This document shows positions 50,307 to 59,352 of a stretch of 64,000 bases of DNA, one piece after another (the stretch's first letter is position 1; each line of letters begins with the position of its first letter). Source of the DNA: Stenotrophomonas sp. MMGLT7 (GTDB lineage: Bacteria; Pseudomonadota; Gammaproteobacteria; Xanthomonadales; Xanthomonadaceae); NCBI RefSeq assembly GCF_021168555.1, contig NZ_JAJOZS010000004.1, positions 1-64,000 of the forward strand, in the 5' to 3' direction. The notes beneath the pieces are model-generated. The model was not told the origin of the DNA and did no database searches. It was given only the letters and a program-made list of their open reading frames with translations. A program made the translations under genes and the position numbers.

Positions 50307-51476
50307 TTATCCGCGCACGCGCAGCGTCGAGGCCAGCGCCAGCGCCGCCATGGCCGCGCCCACCCACGGCGCCGCGGCCATGCTGCGGGTGTGCTCGATC
50401 GCCACGCCTGCCAGCGCCGAGCCGGACAGCAGCCCGGCCGAGATCACCGCGGTGTGCACCGCGGCCACCAGCGGCGAGCCGTCGATCGCCATCACCCGCG
50501 CCACCATCGCCGGGTTCAGCGCCACCCCGGTCAGGCCGATCGCCACCAGGGCCGACAGCGCCAGTGCCGGCACCGTGGCGGCCAGCGCGAACGCCGCCAG
50601 CGCCAGCACCAGCACGACGAGCCCTGCGCGCTGCACCGGCAGCGCGCCCATGCGGTCGCTCAGGCGGCCGCAGGCGAAGTTGCCCACCACCGTGGCCAGC
50701 CCGTACAGCGCCAGCAGCGGCGGGATCCACGCGGCGGGCACGCCGGTAAGCAAGCGCAGCAGCGGCACGAAGTAGGTGAAGGCGGCGAAGGTGCCGCCGA
50801 TCAGCAGGAAGCTGGTGGCGAATGCCGCCCACAGCCATGGGCTGCGCAGCGCCGCCGTGGCCGCGGCGCCGTCGTGGCGGGCATCGTCGCCGGGCACCCC
50901 GCGCCAGACCGCCAGCGCGGCGAGCGCGGCCACCAGCGCCAGCCCGGCGAAGGTACCGCGCCAGCCGACCTGGGTGCCGGCCCAGGTGGCCAGCGGCAGC
51001 CCGAGCACGGTGCCGATCATCAGTCCGCCCATGATCCGCGCCGCGGCCTGGCCCTGCCGGCCCGGACCGGCGATGCGGCCGCCGATCGACAGCGCCAGGC
51101 CGAACGCCGCCGCGCCGGCGAAGCCCTGCACGAAGCGGCTGGCGGCCAACAGCGGATAGCCCGGGGCGAGCGCGGCGACCAGCTGCGCCAGCGCGAACGC
51201 CGCCAGTACCAGCGCCAGCGCGGTGCGCTCGCGCAGCCGCGCCAGCACCAGCACCACCACCGGTCCGCCGAGCATCATCCCGGCGGCGTAGATCGACACC
51301 AGGTAGCCGATCGCGGTCACCTGGACGCCGAGGTCGCGCGCCAGCCCGTCGATCAGCCCGGCCACCGCGAACTCGGCGGTGGTCACCGCGAAGATCGCCA
51401 TTCCCAGCAGGGCGACCGCGACAGGCAGGCCGGTGCGCGCCGGGGCCCGGCAGGAGGAATCGGGAATCGAGTTCAA
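50307..51476 (-). CDS. MFS transporter, drug/sugar efflux type
   Basis: The 389-residue protein has about 12 membrane helices and resembles the DHA1/AraJ-like efflux group (TTAEFAVAGLIDGLARDLGV near residue 32, RFVQGFAGAAAFGLALSI near 113). Motif A-like residues GRLSDRMG appear in the second half. It is divergent from a LysR-type regulator 90 bases away, so that regulator probably controls it. The exported substrate cannot be deduced. Confidence 0.9.
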   Translation of the reverse strand: MNSIPDSSCRAPARTGLPVAVALLGMAIFAVTTAEFAVAGLIDGLARDLGVQVTAIGYLVSIYAAGMMLGGPVVVLVLARLRERTALALVLAAFALAQLVAALAPGYPLLAASRFVQGFAGAAAFGLALSIGGRIAGPGRQGQAAARIMGGLMIGTVLGLPLATWAGTQVGWRGTFAGLALVAALAALAVWRGVPGDDARHDGAAATAALRSPWLWAAFATSFLLIGGTFAAFTYFVPLLRLLTGVPAAWIPPLLALYGLATVVGNFACGRLSDRMGALPVQRAGLVVLVLALAAFALAATVPALALSALVAIGLTGVALNPAMVARVMAIDGSPLVAAVHTAVISAGLLSGSALAGVAIEHTRSMAAAPWVGAAMAALALASTLRVRG

Positions 51477-51566
51477 GGCGTCATGTCCGCATGGATGAGG
51501 ATGCGCAAGCTTTACTCATGCGAAGTTTCATTTGAATATGGATCCGGGCAAATCAGTAATGCATCC
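51477..51566. promoter_or_regulatory. Divergent MFS/LysR control region
   Basis: The 90-base spacer is AT-richer than its flanks and contains an inverted pair ATTTG..CAAAT (arms 14 bases apart, about 51533-51556) plus ATGCGAAGTTTCAT. LysR proteins commonly bind such imperfect dyads between divergent genes. The exact operator is not certain. Confidence 0.45.
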
Positions 51567-52466
51567 ATGCATGAGTCGATCCTGGATCTGAACGCGGTGC
51601 GCATGCTGGTGCGGATCGCCGAGGCGCGCAGCTTCACCGCGGCGGCGGCGTTGCTGGGCATGAGCCAGTCCGGGCTGTCGCGCGCCATGGGCCGGCTGGA
51701 GGACGCGCTGGGGGTGCGCCTGCTCCATCGCAACACCCGCAGCGTCGCCCTGACCGCCGACGGGCGCGCCTTCGTCGAGCGCTGCGCGCCGCTGCTGGCC
51801 GGGCTGGAGGACGCCGGCCGGCAACTGGCCGAAGTGCCGGCGGTGCCGTCCGGGCACCTGCGCCTCACCGCGCCGTCGATGTTCGGCCGGGTCGTGCTGC
51901 TGCCGCTGCTGGGCGAACTGATGCGGCGCCATCCGGCGCTGTCGTTCGACACCGTGCTCAGCGATCGCGTCGCCGACCTGGTCGAGGAAGGCTACGACGC
52001 GGCGTTGCGGATCGGCCCGGTCGACGACCTGCGCATGATCGCGCGGCCGCTGCCGCCGCTGCGCTGGGTCACGGTCGCCGCACCGGCCTACCTGGCGCGC
52101 CGCGGCACGCCGGCCACGCCGGACGCGCTGGCCGGGCACGACTGCCTTGCGGTGCGCAACCTGCGCAGCGGGCGGCTGGTGGCCTGGCAGTTCGTCGTCG
52201 ACGGCCGGCTCGAGGAGCGCACGCCGGCGGCACGGCTGGCCTTCGACAGCGGCGACCCGATGGTCGACGGCGCCCTCGCCGGCCTCGGCATCGCCCAGGT
52301 GATGGAGTTCGCGGTGGCCGGTGCCCTGGCCGACGGCCGCCTGCAGCGGCTGCTGGCGCCCTACGAGGGCCGCAGCCGGCCGCTGTCGCTGCTCTATCCG
52401 CCCTCGCGGCAGTGCTCGCCGAAGCTGCGCGCGCTGGTCGATGCGCTGGCCGCCGCGCGCTGGTGA
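51567..52466 (+). CDS. LysR-family transcriptional regulator
   Basis: The 299-residue product starts MHESILDLNAVRMLVRI. An N-terminal winged helix-turn-helix (RSFTAAAALLGMSQSGLSRA, about residues 21-40) is followed by the linker helix and a two-lobed LysR effector domain. It most likely regulates the divergent MFS gene and itself. The reading frame is open far upstream, but only this start gives the canonical LysR N-terminus. The effector is unknown. Confidence 0.93.
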   Translation: MHESILDLNAVRMLVRIAEARSFTAAAALLGMSQSGLSRAMGRLEDALGVRLLHRNTRSVALTADGRAFVERCAPLLAGLEDAGRQLAEVPAVPSGHLRLTAPSMFGRVVLLPLLGELMRRHPALSFDTVLSDRVADLVEEGYDAALRIGPVDDLRMIARPLPPLRWVTVAAPAYLARRGTPATPDALAGHDCLAVRNLRSGRLVAWQFVVDGRLEERTPAARLAFDSGDPMVDGALAGLGIAQVMEFAVAGALADGRLQRLLAPYEGRSRPLSLLYPPSRQCSPKLRALVDALAAARW

Positions 52467-52607
52467 GCATGCGCGCGGGCCGGCGGCCATGTTCAGAAAA
52501 ATGAATGGGGAATGTACGCGTCTTCACGCAGAACTGAATCCGCGCGCGACATTGTCGTCGTTGGACCGGACACGCTGCGTGCGCCGGCGTCGCCCCGGAC
52601 TCCCGAC

Positions 52608-53441
52608 ATGCTCATCCGTCTCGGCTACGAGATCAGCTACCGCTTCACCCAGCCCACCGCGGTGATGGCGATGCTGGACATCCATCCGTCGCGGCAGCAG
52701 GACATCGTCGTCGCCGAGCCGCTGCAGAGCGAGCCGATGGTGCCGCTGCACCACTACACCGATACCTTCGGCAACACCTGCCGGCGCCTGCTGGCACCGT
52801 CCGGGCTGTTCACCCTGCGCGCCGACGCGGTGGTGCGCGACAGCGGCCAGCCCGACGAGGTCGCCGCGCAGGCCTGGCAGACCCCGGTCGAGCAACTGCC
52901 CGACGATACCCTGCTGTTCCTGCTGGGCAGCCGCTACTGCGAGACCGACCTGCTCAGCGACCAGGCCTGGAGCCTGTTCGGCGGCATCGAGGGCGGCTGG
53001 CAGCGGGTGCAGGCGATCTGCGACCACGTCCACCAGCGCATCCGCTTCGGCTACCCGTTCGCCCGCAACACCCGCACCGCGGCGCAGGCGCTGCAGGAAG
53101 GCCAGGGCGTGTGCCGCGACTTCGCCCATTCGGCGGTGGCGCTGTGCCGCTGCATGAACATCCCGGCGCGCTACTGCACCGGTTTCCTCGGCGACATCGG
53201 CATCGACCCGGTCGATGCGCCGATGGATTTCTCGGCCTGGTTCGAGGCCTACGTCGGCGGACGCTGGTACACCTTCGACGCGCGCCACAACGTCCCGCGC
53301 ATCGGCCGCGTGCTGATCGCCCGCGGCCGCGACGCCGCCGACATCGCCATCACCAACACCTTCGGCTACAACACGCTCGAATCGTTCCAGGTGTGGACCG
53401 ACCAGACCGAAACGGCGGAACTGACCCCGCGCGGCGGCTGA
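52608..53441 (+). CDS. Transglutaminase-like protein
   Basis: The 277-residue product starts MLIRLGYEISYRF; an in-frame ATG 32 codons earlier adds non-conserved residues. The N-terminal beta domain is followed by a transglutaminase-like core with the nucleophile C169 in GQGVCRDFAHSAVALCR and the Asp D224 in YTFDARHN. At the position of the usual catalytic His (HAW in many members) this protein reads FSAWFEAY, so a Ser replaces it. The same feature occurs in a subgroup of bacterial relatives as I recall. It may be a peptidase or a non-enzymatic fold. Confidence 0.88.
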   Translation: MLIRLGYEISYRFTQPTAVMAMLDIHPSRQQDIVVAEPLQSEPMVPLHHYTDTFGNTCRRLLAPSGLFTLRADAVVRDSGQPDEVAAQAWQTPVEQLPDDTLLFLLGSRYCETDLLSDQAWSLFGGIEGGWQRVQAICDHVHQRIRFGYPFARNTRTAAQALQEGQGVCRDFAHSAVALCRCMNIPARYCTGFLGDIGIDPVDAPMDFSAWFEAYVGGRWYTFDARHNVPRIGRVLIARGRDAADIAITNTFGYNTLESFQVWTDQTETAELTPRGG

Positions 53442-53606
53442 CCCGCCCGCCGGACATCCGCGGCGCGGCGGGCCGGATCGGCGGTCGCCACGATGGCCGC
53501 AGCCGCCACGGCATTAGCTCCATGCCGACGCCCATGTGTCGGCGCCGGCATCGGCCGGCACGATCGCCGCCTTAGCATCGGCCCGGCCCCCCTTCCGGAA
53601 CGCCCG

Positions 53607-54308
53607 ATGACCCGCCTGCGCTGGACCCTGCCCGTGTTGCTCTGCCTGTTCACAGCCCACGCCCCGCTGGCGGCGCAGGACATCGCCGGCGACCCGCCGG
53701 TGCGCTGGCAGGCCGATGCCAGGCAGAACAAGCGGCTGGCCAAGCAGGCCGAGAAGGCCGCGCGCAAGGCCATGCCGGCGCCGGCGCACGGGGAACGTGG
53801 CGGCGATGGCGACAGGGAAGCGCCGCCGCAAGGAGGCAAGCCGCCCGAAGGCGGCATGGGCGACATGGGCGGTGGCCCGGGCGGCGGCCCCGGAGGACCG
53901 GGAGGCCACGGCGGGCCGGGCGGCCCCGGCGGCGGCGGAGGCTCGCATGCGGCGAGCCCGGCGGCGATGCTGCGCCCGGAGATGGAGTTCGCCGCGCCGC
54001 TGAGCGACTCGCTGGTGCTCTATCGCACCCGCGAGGCGATCGTGTTCGGCCGCAGCGACAGCGCCGACGTGGTCATCCTGCCGCTTTCCGGCGACGGCAC
54101 CCGCATCGCTCCCGGGGTGCAGGCCTTCGTCCGCCAGGCCGGCGGCGACCTGCGGGTGGAGATCGTCACCAGCAACGACATCCACGTCGACTACCGCTAC
54201 CGGCCCGACCCGGCCGACCCGTCCTCGCTGAAGGTGGCCATCGAGGCCCACGGGCCGGGCGGGCGCTACCAGGTCGAACGCGTCTACCGCCGCGTCACTG
54301 CCAAGTAG
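53607..54308 (+). CDS. Hypothetical exported protein with Gly-rich spacer
   Basis: I do not recognise a family. The 233-residue product has a signal peptide (LPVLLCLFTAHAPLAAQ, cleavage near residue 21), a basic stretch rich in Lys and Ala (35-55), and a Gly/Pro-rich low-complexity segment (about 65-115). The C-terminal part (120-233) is a predicted beta-rich domain with FGRSDSADVVILPLSGDGTR. A GGAA site precedes the ATG. It stands alone before the inverted-repeat element at 54392. Confidence 0.7.
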   Translation: MTRLRWTLPVLLCLFTAHAPLAAQDIAGDPPVRWQADARQNKRLAKQAEKAARKAMPAPAHGERGGDGDREAPPQGGKPPEGGMGDMGGGPGGGPGGPGGHGGPGGPGGGGGSHAASPAAMLRPEMEFAAPLSDSLVLYRTREAIVFGRSDSADVVILPLSGDGTRIAPGVQAFVRQAGGDLRVEIVTSNDIHVDYRYRPDPADPSSLKVAIEAHGPGGRYQVERVYRRVTAK

Positions 54309-54391
54309 CCGCACCCGCATTGAGCCGGGTGACGGGATCCGGTGTCATCTCCGCGGGAAGCGCATCCTCCGCTCCAAATTTCCGGAGCTTG

Positions 54392-54550
54392 CTTCTCCCG
54401 CTTGCGGGGCTGGGCGCCCTCGGGGTGGAAGTGCCCGAAGGGCGGATGGGGGTTGTCTGGAGCATCGAGAAGCCACAGCAAAAGCTCCCCCATCCGGGGC
54501 TGCGCGCCACCGTCCACCCCGAGGGCGCCCAGCCCCGCAAGCGGGAGAAG
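54392..54550. repeat. MITE-like element with perfect 38-bp terminal inverted repeats
   Basis: Left arm 54392-54429 begins CTTCTCCCGCTTGCGGGGCT; right arm 54513-54550 is its exact reverse complement. The central 83 bases share a core (GTGCCCGAAGGGCGGATGGG and CTGGAGCATCG) with the element at 59125-59246. No ORF is inside. It is 84 bases from the hypothetical gene and 47 from pip. Confidence 0.93.
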
Positions 54551-54596
54551 GAAGTCGGCTTTCCTCCTTCTCCGCCCTTGGCCGGCTTCTCCGCCC

Positions 54597-55541
54597 TCAG
54601 CCGGCGAAGGCGTCGGTGGCGCGCACCAGCGCATCGACGTGCTCGGCCTCGAACGCCGAATGCCCGGAACCCGGCGAGATGTGCAGTTGCGCCTTCGGCC
54701 AGGCCTTGTGCAGATCCCAGGCGTTCTGCAGCGGGCACACCACGTCGTAGCGGCCGTGCACGATCACGCCGGGGATGTCGGCGATGCGGTGGGCGTCGCG
54801 CAGCAGCTGGTCCTCGACCTCGAAGAAGCCGCCGTTGACGAAGTAGTGGTTCTCGATGCGGGCGAAGGCCAGCGCGAACTGCGCATCCTCGTGGCCGCTG
54901 ATGAAGTCCTGGTCCACGTGCAGGAAGCTGGTGGCGCCTTCCCATACGCTCCAGGCACGCGCGGCGGCCAGGCGGGTGGCCTCGTCGTCGCTGGTGAGGC
55001 GGCGGCCGAAGGCGGAGATCAGGTCGGCACGCTCCACCGGCGGGATCGCGCCGATGTAGTGCTCCCAGGCATCCGGGAACAGGCGGTTGGCGCCTTCCTG
55101 GTAGAACCACTCCAGCTCCCAGCGGCGCAGCAGGAAGATGCCGCGCAGCACCAGTTCGGTGACCTTGTCCGGATGCGTCTCGGCATAGGCCAGCGCCAGC
55201 GTCGAGCCCCAACTGCCGCCGAACACCTGCCAGCGCGCGATGCCCAGCTTCTCGCGCAGCTTCTCGATGTCGGCCACCAGGTCCCAGGTGGTGTTGTCGA
55301 CCAGGTCGGCATGCGGCGTGGAGCGCCCGGAACCGCGCTGGTCGAACAGCACGATGCGGTACCTGGCCGGGTCGTGGAAACGCCGCATCTTGGCGCTGCA
55401 GCCGCCGCCCGGGCCGCCGTGCAGCAGCACCACCGGCTTGCCGTCCGGGTTGCCGCATTCCTCGAAATACAGCGTATGGCGATCGTCGACCTTCAGCGTG
55501 CCGGTGTTGTAGGGCTCGATCTCGGGATAGAGGGTGCGCAT
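54597..55541 (-). CDS. pip: Proline iminopeptidase
   Basis: Pip removes N-terminal proline from peptides. The 314-residue alpha/beta hydrolase has the nucleophile elbow GGSWGS with Ser110, HGGPGGG for the oxyanion hole near residue 41, DQRGSGRS, and the Asp and His of the triad in GRYDVVCP and PGSGHSAFE. Length and Ser numbering agree with the well-studied Xanthomonas campestris enzyme. It is monocistronic and flanked by repeats on both sides. Confidence 0.98.
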   Translation of the reverse strand: MRTLYPEIEPYNTGTLKVDDRHTLYFEECGNPDGKPVVLLHGGPGGGCSAKMRRFHDPARYRIVLFDQRGSGRSTPHADLVDNTTWDLVADIEKLREKLGIARWQVFGGSWGSTLALAYAETHPDKVTELVLRGIFLLRRWELEWFYQEGANRLFPDAWEHYIGAIPPVERADLISAFGRRLTSDDEATRLAAARAWSVWEGATSFLHVDQDFISGHEDAQFALAFARIENHYFVNGGFFEVEDQLLRDAHRIADIPGVIVHGRYDVVCPLQNAWDLHKAWPKAQLHISPGSGHSAFEAEHVDALVRATDAFAG

Positions 55542-55618
55542 GCGGCGGTCCTGCAGGGGAAAACCCGCATTGTATCGGCAGCGGTGCGGGCCGTTCCCGC
55601 CGTACCCCCGGCACGACC

Positions 55619-55689
55619 GTAGGAGCGACTTCAGTCGCGATGGGGCTTTGCCGGTAACGCCTCATCGCGACTGAAGTCGCTCCTACGGG
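55619..55689. repeat. REP-like inverted pair (GTAGGAGCGACTTCAGTCGCGA), copy 4
   Basis: Left unit 55619-55647 and right unit 55661-55689 are inverted around TTGCCGGTAACGC, between pip and prmC. The sequence is nearly identical to the pair at 35047. Confidence 0.9.
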
Positions 55690-55714
55690 TCATCCGGATG
55701 GTCCCGGCGGGGCG

Positions 55715-56587
55715 TCAGGGCAACCAGCGGCCGGCGCTGACGCGATCGCGTTGCTCCAGGTCGCGATGGGTGGCCACTTCGGCGAATCCGCGCGCGCGCA
55801 GCAGCCCGGCCACCGCCTCGCCCTGCTCCCAGCCGTGCTCCAGCAGCAGCCAGCCGCCGGGCAGCAGGTGCGCCGGCGCGCCGGCGACGATCTCGCGGAT
55901 CGCATCCAGGCCGTCGGCGCCGGAGGCCAGGGCGCTGGGCGGTTCGTGGCGCAGGTCGCCCTGGCCCAGGTGCGGGTCGTCCTCGGCGATGTACGGCGGG
56001 TTGCTGGCGAGCAGGTCGAAGCGCTCGCCGGCCAGCGGCCGCAGCCAGCTGCCGTGGCGGAAGGCGACATTGCCGATCCGGTTCGAGGCGGCGTTGGCGC
56101 GCGCGAGCTCCAGCGCGGCGGCGCTGGAGTCGGTGGCCACCACCTCGGCCTGCGGCCGCTCGCTGGCGATGGCCAGGGCGATGGCGCCGCTGCCGGTGCC
56201 CAGGTCGGCCACGCGGCGGCCCGGCGCGGCGTCCAGCCGGGCCAGCGCCAGTTCCACCAGCAGTTCGGTCTCCGGGCGCGGGATCAGCGTCGCCGGCCCG
56301 ACCTCCAGGTCCAGCGTCCAGAAGCCGCGGCGCCCGGTCAGGTAGGCCACCGGCTCGCCGGCCTGGCGGCGCTGCACCAGTTCGGCGAAGCGCGCGGCCA
56401 CCGCGGCGTCCACCGGGTCGCGGCCGTGGGCGAACAGCCAGGCGCGGTCGCGGCCCAGGGCATGCAGCAGCAGCGGCTCGGCGTCGATGCGGCCGATACG
56501 CGCGGCCGCTTCGCGCAACAGTTGCTCGGGCAGCAGGAGGCAGGGCGTGGACAGGGACTTCACCGTTGCGCAACGTGGGCCGCGCAT
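55715..56587 (-). CDS. prmC: Peptide chain release factor N5-glutamine methyltransferase
   Basis: PrmC methylates the Gln of the GGQ motif in RF1 and RF2 with S-adenosylmethionine. The 290-residue product has an N-terminal helical domain ([18 protein letters not shown]) and a class I methyltransferase domain with the SAM motif [16 protein letters not shown] and the substrate motif [14 protein letters not shown] start 8 codons on (282 residues) is possible; neither start has a strong ribosome binding site. It is 30 kb from prfA here and divergent from ahpC. Confidence 0.95.
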   Translation of the reverse strand: MRGPRCATVKSLSTPCLLLPEQLLREAAARIGRIDAEPLLLHALGRDRAWLFAHGRDPVDAAVAARFAELVQRRQAGEPVAYLTGRRGFWTLDLEVGPATLIPRPETELLVELALARLDAAPGRRVADLGTGSGAIALAIASERPQAEVVATDSSAAALELARANAASNRIGNVAFRHGSWLRPLAGERFDLLASNPPYIAEDDPHLGQGDLRHEPPSALASGADGLDAIREIVAGAPAHLLPGGWLLLEHGWEQGEAVAGLLRARGFAEVATHRDLEQRDRVSAGRWLP

Positions 56588-56641
56588 TATCCGGTGCGGA
56601 CGGGCTGCCGCGCCGCACCAAAGAGCGCGGCTTGGATATCG

Positions 56642-56678
56642 ATAGGCAAAGACTATCTATTCAATTCCATCAATCGAT
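56642..56678 (+). promoter_or_regulatory. OxyR binding site upstream of ahpC
   Basis: The first half reads ATAG-N7-CTAT exactly (56642-56656). The second half, one helical turn on, is degenerate (ATTC-N7-CGAT, 56664-56678). The site ends one base before the ahpC -35, the usual place for an OxyR-activated promoter, and oxyR lies in the same cluster. Confidence 0.75.
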
Positions 56679-56707
56679 TTGAGATATCTATCGATGCCGT
56701 CTAGCAT
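56679..56707 (+). promoter_or_regulatory. Sigma-70 promoter of ahpC
   Basis: A -35 TTGAGA (five of six) and a -10 TAGCAT (four of six) are separated by 17 bases. The predicted start near 56714 leaves a leader of about 45 bases with an AGAGGA site before ahpC. Confidence 0.75.
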
Positions 56708-56757
56708 GGCCCCTCGTTCCATCCCCCCGCTCCCCCTTTGCCAACAGAGGAAATCCA

Positions 56758-57318
56758 ATGTCTGTCATCAACACCGAAATCCTGCCGTTCGAAGCCGACG
56801 CCTACAAGAACGGCGAGTTCATCAAGGTTTCCGACGCCGACCTGAAGGGCAAGTGGTCCGTGGTGGCGTTCTACCCGGCCGACTTCACCTTCGTCTGCCC
56901 GACCGAGCTCGAAGACCTGGCCGAGAACTACGCCGAGTTCCAGAAGCTCGGCGTCGAGGTGTACTCGGTCTCGACCGACACCCACTTCTCGCACAAGGCC
57001 TGGCACGACAGCTCGGCCGCCATCGGCAAGATCAAGTACGCGATGATCGGCGATCCGACCCACCAGATCTCGAAGAACTTCGACGTGCTGCGCCCGGCCG
57101 GCCTGGCCGACCGCGGTACCTTCATCATCGATCCGGCCGGTGTGATCCAGTCGGTCGAGATCACCGCCGAGGGCATCGGCCGCGAGGCAGGCGACACCCT
57201 GCGCAAGGTCAAGGCCGCGCTGTACGTCGCCGCCCACCCGGGCGAGGTGTGCCCGGCCAAGTGGAAGGAAGGCGAGAAGACCCTCGCCCCGTCGCTGGAT
57301 CTGGTCGGCAAGATCTAA
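56758..57318 (+). CDS. ahpC: Alkyl hydroperoxide reductase subunit C (peroxiredoxin)
   Basis: AhpC is a 2-Cys peroxiredoxin that reduces H2O2, organic peroxides and peroxynitrite, and is recycled by AhpF. The 186-residue protein has the peroxidatic C47 in FVCPTE and the resolving C165 in GEVCPAKW, with the usual [12 protein letters not shown] in between. Expression is expected to rise with peroxide through the OxyR site and promoter directly upstream. ahpF follows 193 bases later, across a strong hairpin. Confidence 0.99.
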   Translation: MSVINTEILPFEADAYKNGEFIKVSDADLKGKWSVVAFYPADFTFVCPTELEDLAENYAEFQKLGVEVYSVSTDTHFSHKAWHDSSAAIGKIKYAMIGDPTHQISKNFDVLRPAGLADRGTFIIDPAGVIQSVEITAEGIGREAGDTLRKVKAALYVAAHPGEVCPAKWKEGEKTLAPSLDLVGKI

Positions 57319-57359
57319 GCCGTCCCTTCGCCCCCGCCCCGCCCTTGCGGCGGCGGCCG

Positions 57360-57439
57360 GGGGTGAACCGGAGCCGGCGCCGCGCGCCAGCCAGCATTCG
57401 CCCGCCCGCCTCGATTGCGCGCCGGCTGCGGTTCACCCC
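57360..57439 (+). promoter_or_regulatory. Large hairpin between ahpC and ahpF
   Basis: Arms 57360-57380 (GGGGTGAACCGGAGCCGGCGC) and 57419-57439 pair over 21 bases with one mismatch; the 38-base loop is GC-rich. It starts 42 bases after the ahpC stop. It could attenuate transcription or protect ahpC mRNA, giving more AhpC than AhpF. Confidence 0.7.
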
Positions 57440-57511
57440 TGTCGACCCGGCATCCTGCCCGCAGGCAGCGACGCCACGCTCCCCCTTTGCCTCTCCCAAG
57501 GAGTCCGCACC

Positions 57512-59107
57512 ATGTTGGATGCCAATCTTCAAACCCAGCTCAAGGCCTACCTCGAGAAGGTGACTCGCCCGATCCGGATCACCGCCTCGGTCGACGACGG
57601 CGCCAAGTCGCAGGAGATGCTGGAACTGCTGAACGAGCTGACCGCGCTGTCGGACAAGATCGGCCTGGAGACCCGCCGCGAGGACGGGGTGCGCGCGCCG
57701 TCGTTCGCCCTGAGCACGCCCGGGCAGGACATCCACCTGCGCTTTGCCGGCATCCCGATGGGCCACGAGTTCACCTCGCTGGTGCTGGCGCTGCTGCAGG
57801 TCGGCGGCCACCCGTCCAAGGCCGCGCCCGAGCTGCTGGAGCAGGTCAAGGGCCTGGACGGCGACTACGAGTTCGAGACCTACTTCTCGCTGTCGTGCCA
57901 GAACTGCCCGGACGTGGTGCAGGCGCTGAACCTGGCCGCGGTGTTGAACCCGCGCATCAGGCACACCGCCATCGACGGCGCGCTGTTCCAGGCCGAGGTC
58001 GATGAACGGCAGATCATGTCGGTGCCCACCGTCTACCTCAACGGCGAGCTGTTCGACCAGGGGCGCATGAACCTGGAGCAGATCGTCGCCCGCCTGGACA
58101 CCAACTCGGCCGCGCGCGAAGCGGAGAAGATCGCCGCCAAGGCGCCGTTCGAGGTACTGGTGGTCGGCGGCGGCCCGGCCGGCTCGGCGGCGGCGGTGTA
58201 CGCCGCGCGCAAGGGCATCCGCACCGGCGTGGCGGCCGAGCGCTTCGGCGGCCAGGTGCTCGACACCATGGCCATCGAGAACTTCATCTCGGTCGAGTAC
58301 ACAGAGGGCCCGAAGCTGGGCGCGGCGCTGGAGACCCACGTGCGCATGTACGACGTGGACATCATGAACCTGCAGCGCGCCGAGCATCTGGTGCCGGCCG
58401 GCGCCGACGGCCTGATCGAGGTGAAGCTGGCCAACGGTGCCTCGCTCAAGTCCAGGACGGTGATCCTGTCCACCGGCGCGCGCTGGCGGCAGATGAACGT
58501 GCCCGGCGAGGACCAGTACCGCAACAAGGGCGTGGCCTACTGCCCGCACTGCGACGGCCCGCTGTTCAAGGGCAAGCGCGTGGCGGTGATCGGCGGCGGC
58601 AACTCCGGCGTCGAGGCGGCCATCGATCTGGCCGGCATCGTCGCCCACGTCACCCTGTTCGAGTTCGACGGCAAGCTGCGCGCCGACGAGGTCCTGCAGC
58701 GCAAGCTCAAGAGCCTGCCCAACGTGCGCATCGTCACCAGCGCGCAGACCACCGAGGTGCTGGGCGACGGCAGCAAGGTCACCGGCCTGGTCTACAAGGA
58801 CCGCGAGGGCGGCGACGTGCACCGCGTCGAGCTGGAAGGCATCTTCGTGCAGATCGGCCTGCTGCCGAACACCGAGTGGCTCAAGGGCGCGGTGGAACTG
58901 AGCCCGCGCGGCGAGATCGTCATCGACGACCGCGGCCAGACCAGCGTGCCGGGCGTGTTCGCCGCCGGCGATGCCACCACGGTGCCGTACAAGCAGATCG
59001 TGATCGCGCTGGGCGCGGGCGCCACCGCCGCGCTGAGTGCGTTCGACCACCTGATCCGCACCAGCGCCCCGGCACCGACCACCGGCGCGGTGGCCGAGGC
59101 GGCCTGA
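57512..59107 (+). CDS. ahpF: Alkyl hydroperoxide reductase subunit F
   Basis: AhpF passes electrons from NADH through FAD and two disulfides to AhpC. The 531-residue protein has two N-terminal thioredoxin folds with redox pair C129-C132 (SCQNC) and a C-terminal thioredoxin-reductase-like half with FAD loop [17 protein letters not shown], redox pair C344-C347 (YCPHC) and NAD loop [10 protein letters not shown]. Length matches the E. coli protein. It is likely cotranscribed with ahpC. A repeat element begins 18 bases after its stop. Confidence 0.99.
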   Translation: MLDANLQTQLKAYLEKVTRPIRITASVDDGAKSQEMLELLNELTALSDKIGLETRREDGVRAPSFALSTPGQDIHLRFAGIPMGHEFTSLVLALLQVGGHPSKAAPELLEQVKGLDGDYEFETYFSLSCQNCPDVVQALNLAAVLNPRIRHTAIDGALFQAEVDERQIMSVPTVYLNGELFDQGRMNLEQIVARLDTNSAAREAEKIAAKAPFEVLVVGGGPAGSAAAVYAARKGIRTGVAAERFGGQVLDTMAIENFISVEYTEGPKLGAALETHVRMYDVDIMNLQRAEHLVPAGADGLIEVKLANGASLKSRTVILSTGARWRQMNVPGEDQYRNKGVAYCPHCDGPLFKGKRVAVIGGGNSGVEAAIDLAGIVAHVTLFEFDGKLRADEVLQRKLKSLPNVRIVTSAQTTEVLGDGSKVTGLVYKDREGGDVHRVELEGIFVQIGLLPNTEWLKGAVELSPRGEIVIDDRGQTSVPGVFAAGDATTVPYKQIVIALGAGATAALSAFDHLIRTSAPAPTTGAVAEAA

Positions 59108-59124
59108 AGGCACGCGCAGACTCC

Positions 59125-59246
59125 CTTCTCCCGCTTGCGGGGGAAGGTGCCCGAAGGGCGGATGGGGGCTGTCTGGAGCATCGGGAAGCAACAGCAAGAG
59201 TCCCCCATCTGGCGCGCGCCACCTTCCCCCGCTTGCGGGGGAAGGG
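59125..59246. repeat. Second, degenerate copy of the MITE-like element, 3' of ahpF
   Basis: It shares the centre of the element at 54392 (GTGCCCGAAGGGCGGATGGG, then CTGGAGCATCG, then ACAGCAA). Inner arms 59137-59149 and 59220-59232 pair perfectly over 13 bases. The right end (59222-59245) is itself a perfect 11-bp palindrome, so the outer left arm no longer matches it. It may serve as the ahpF 3' end. Confidence 0.85.
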
Positions 59247-59352
59247 AAATCGACGGCGCCGTTTCCGCGGTGGCGTAAGCTGCCATCGACCGGGAAGCCG
59301 TCGTCCGTGCATCCGTTCCGCTAGACCGTGACCGTGACCGAGGCCGAGACCA

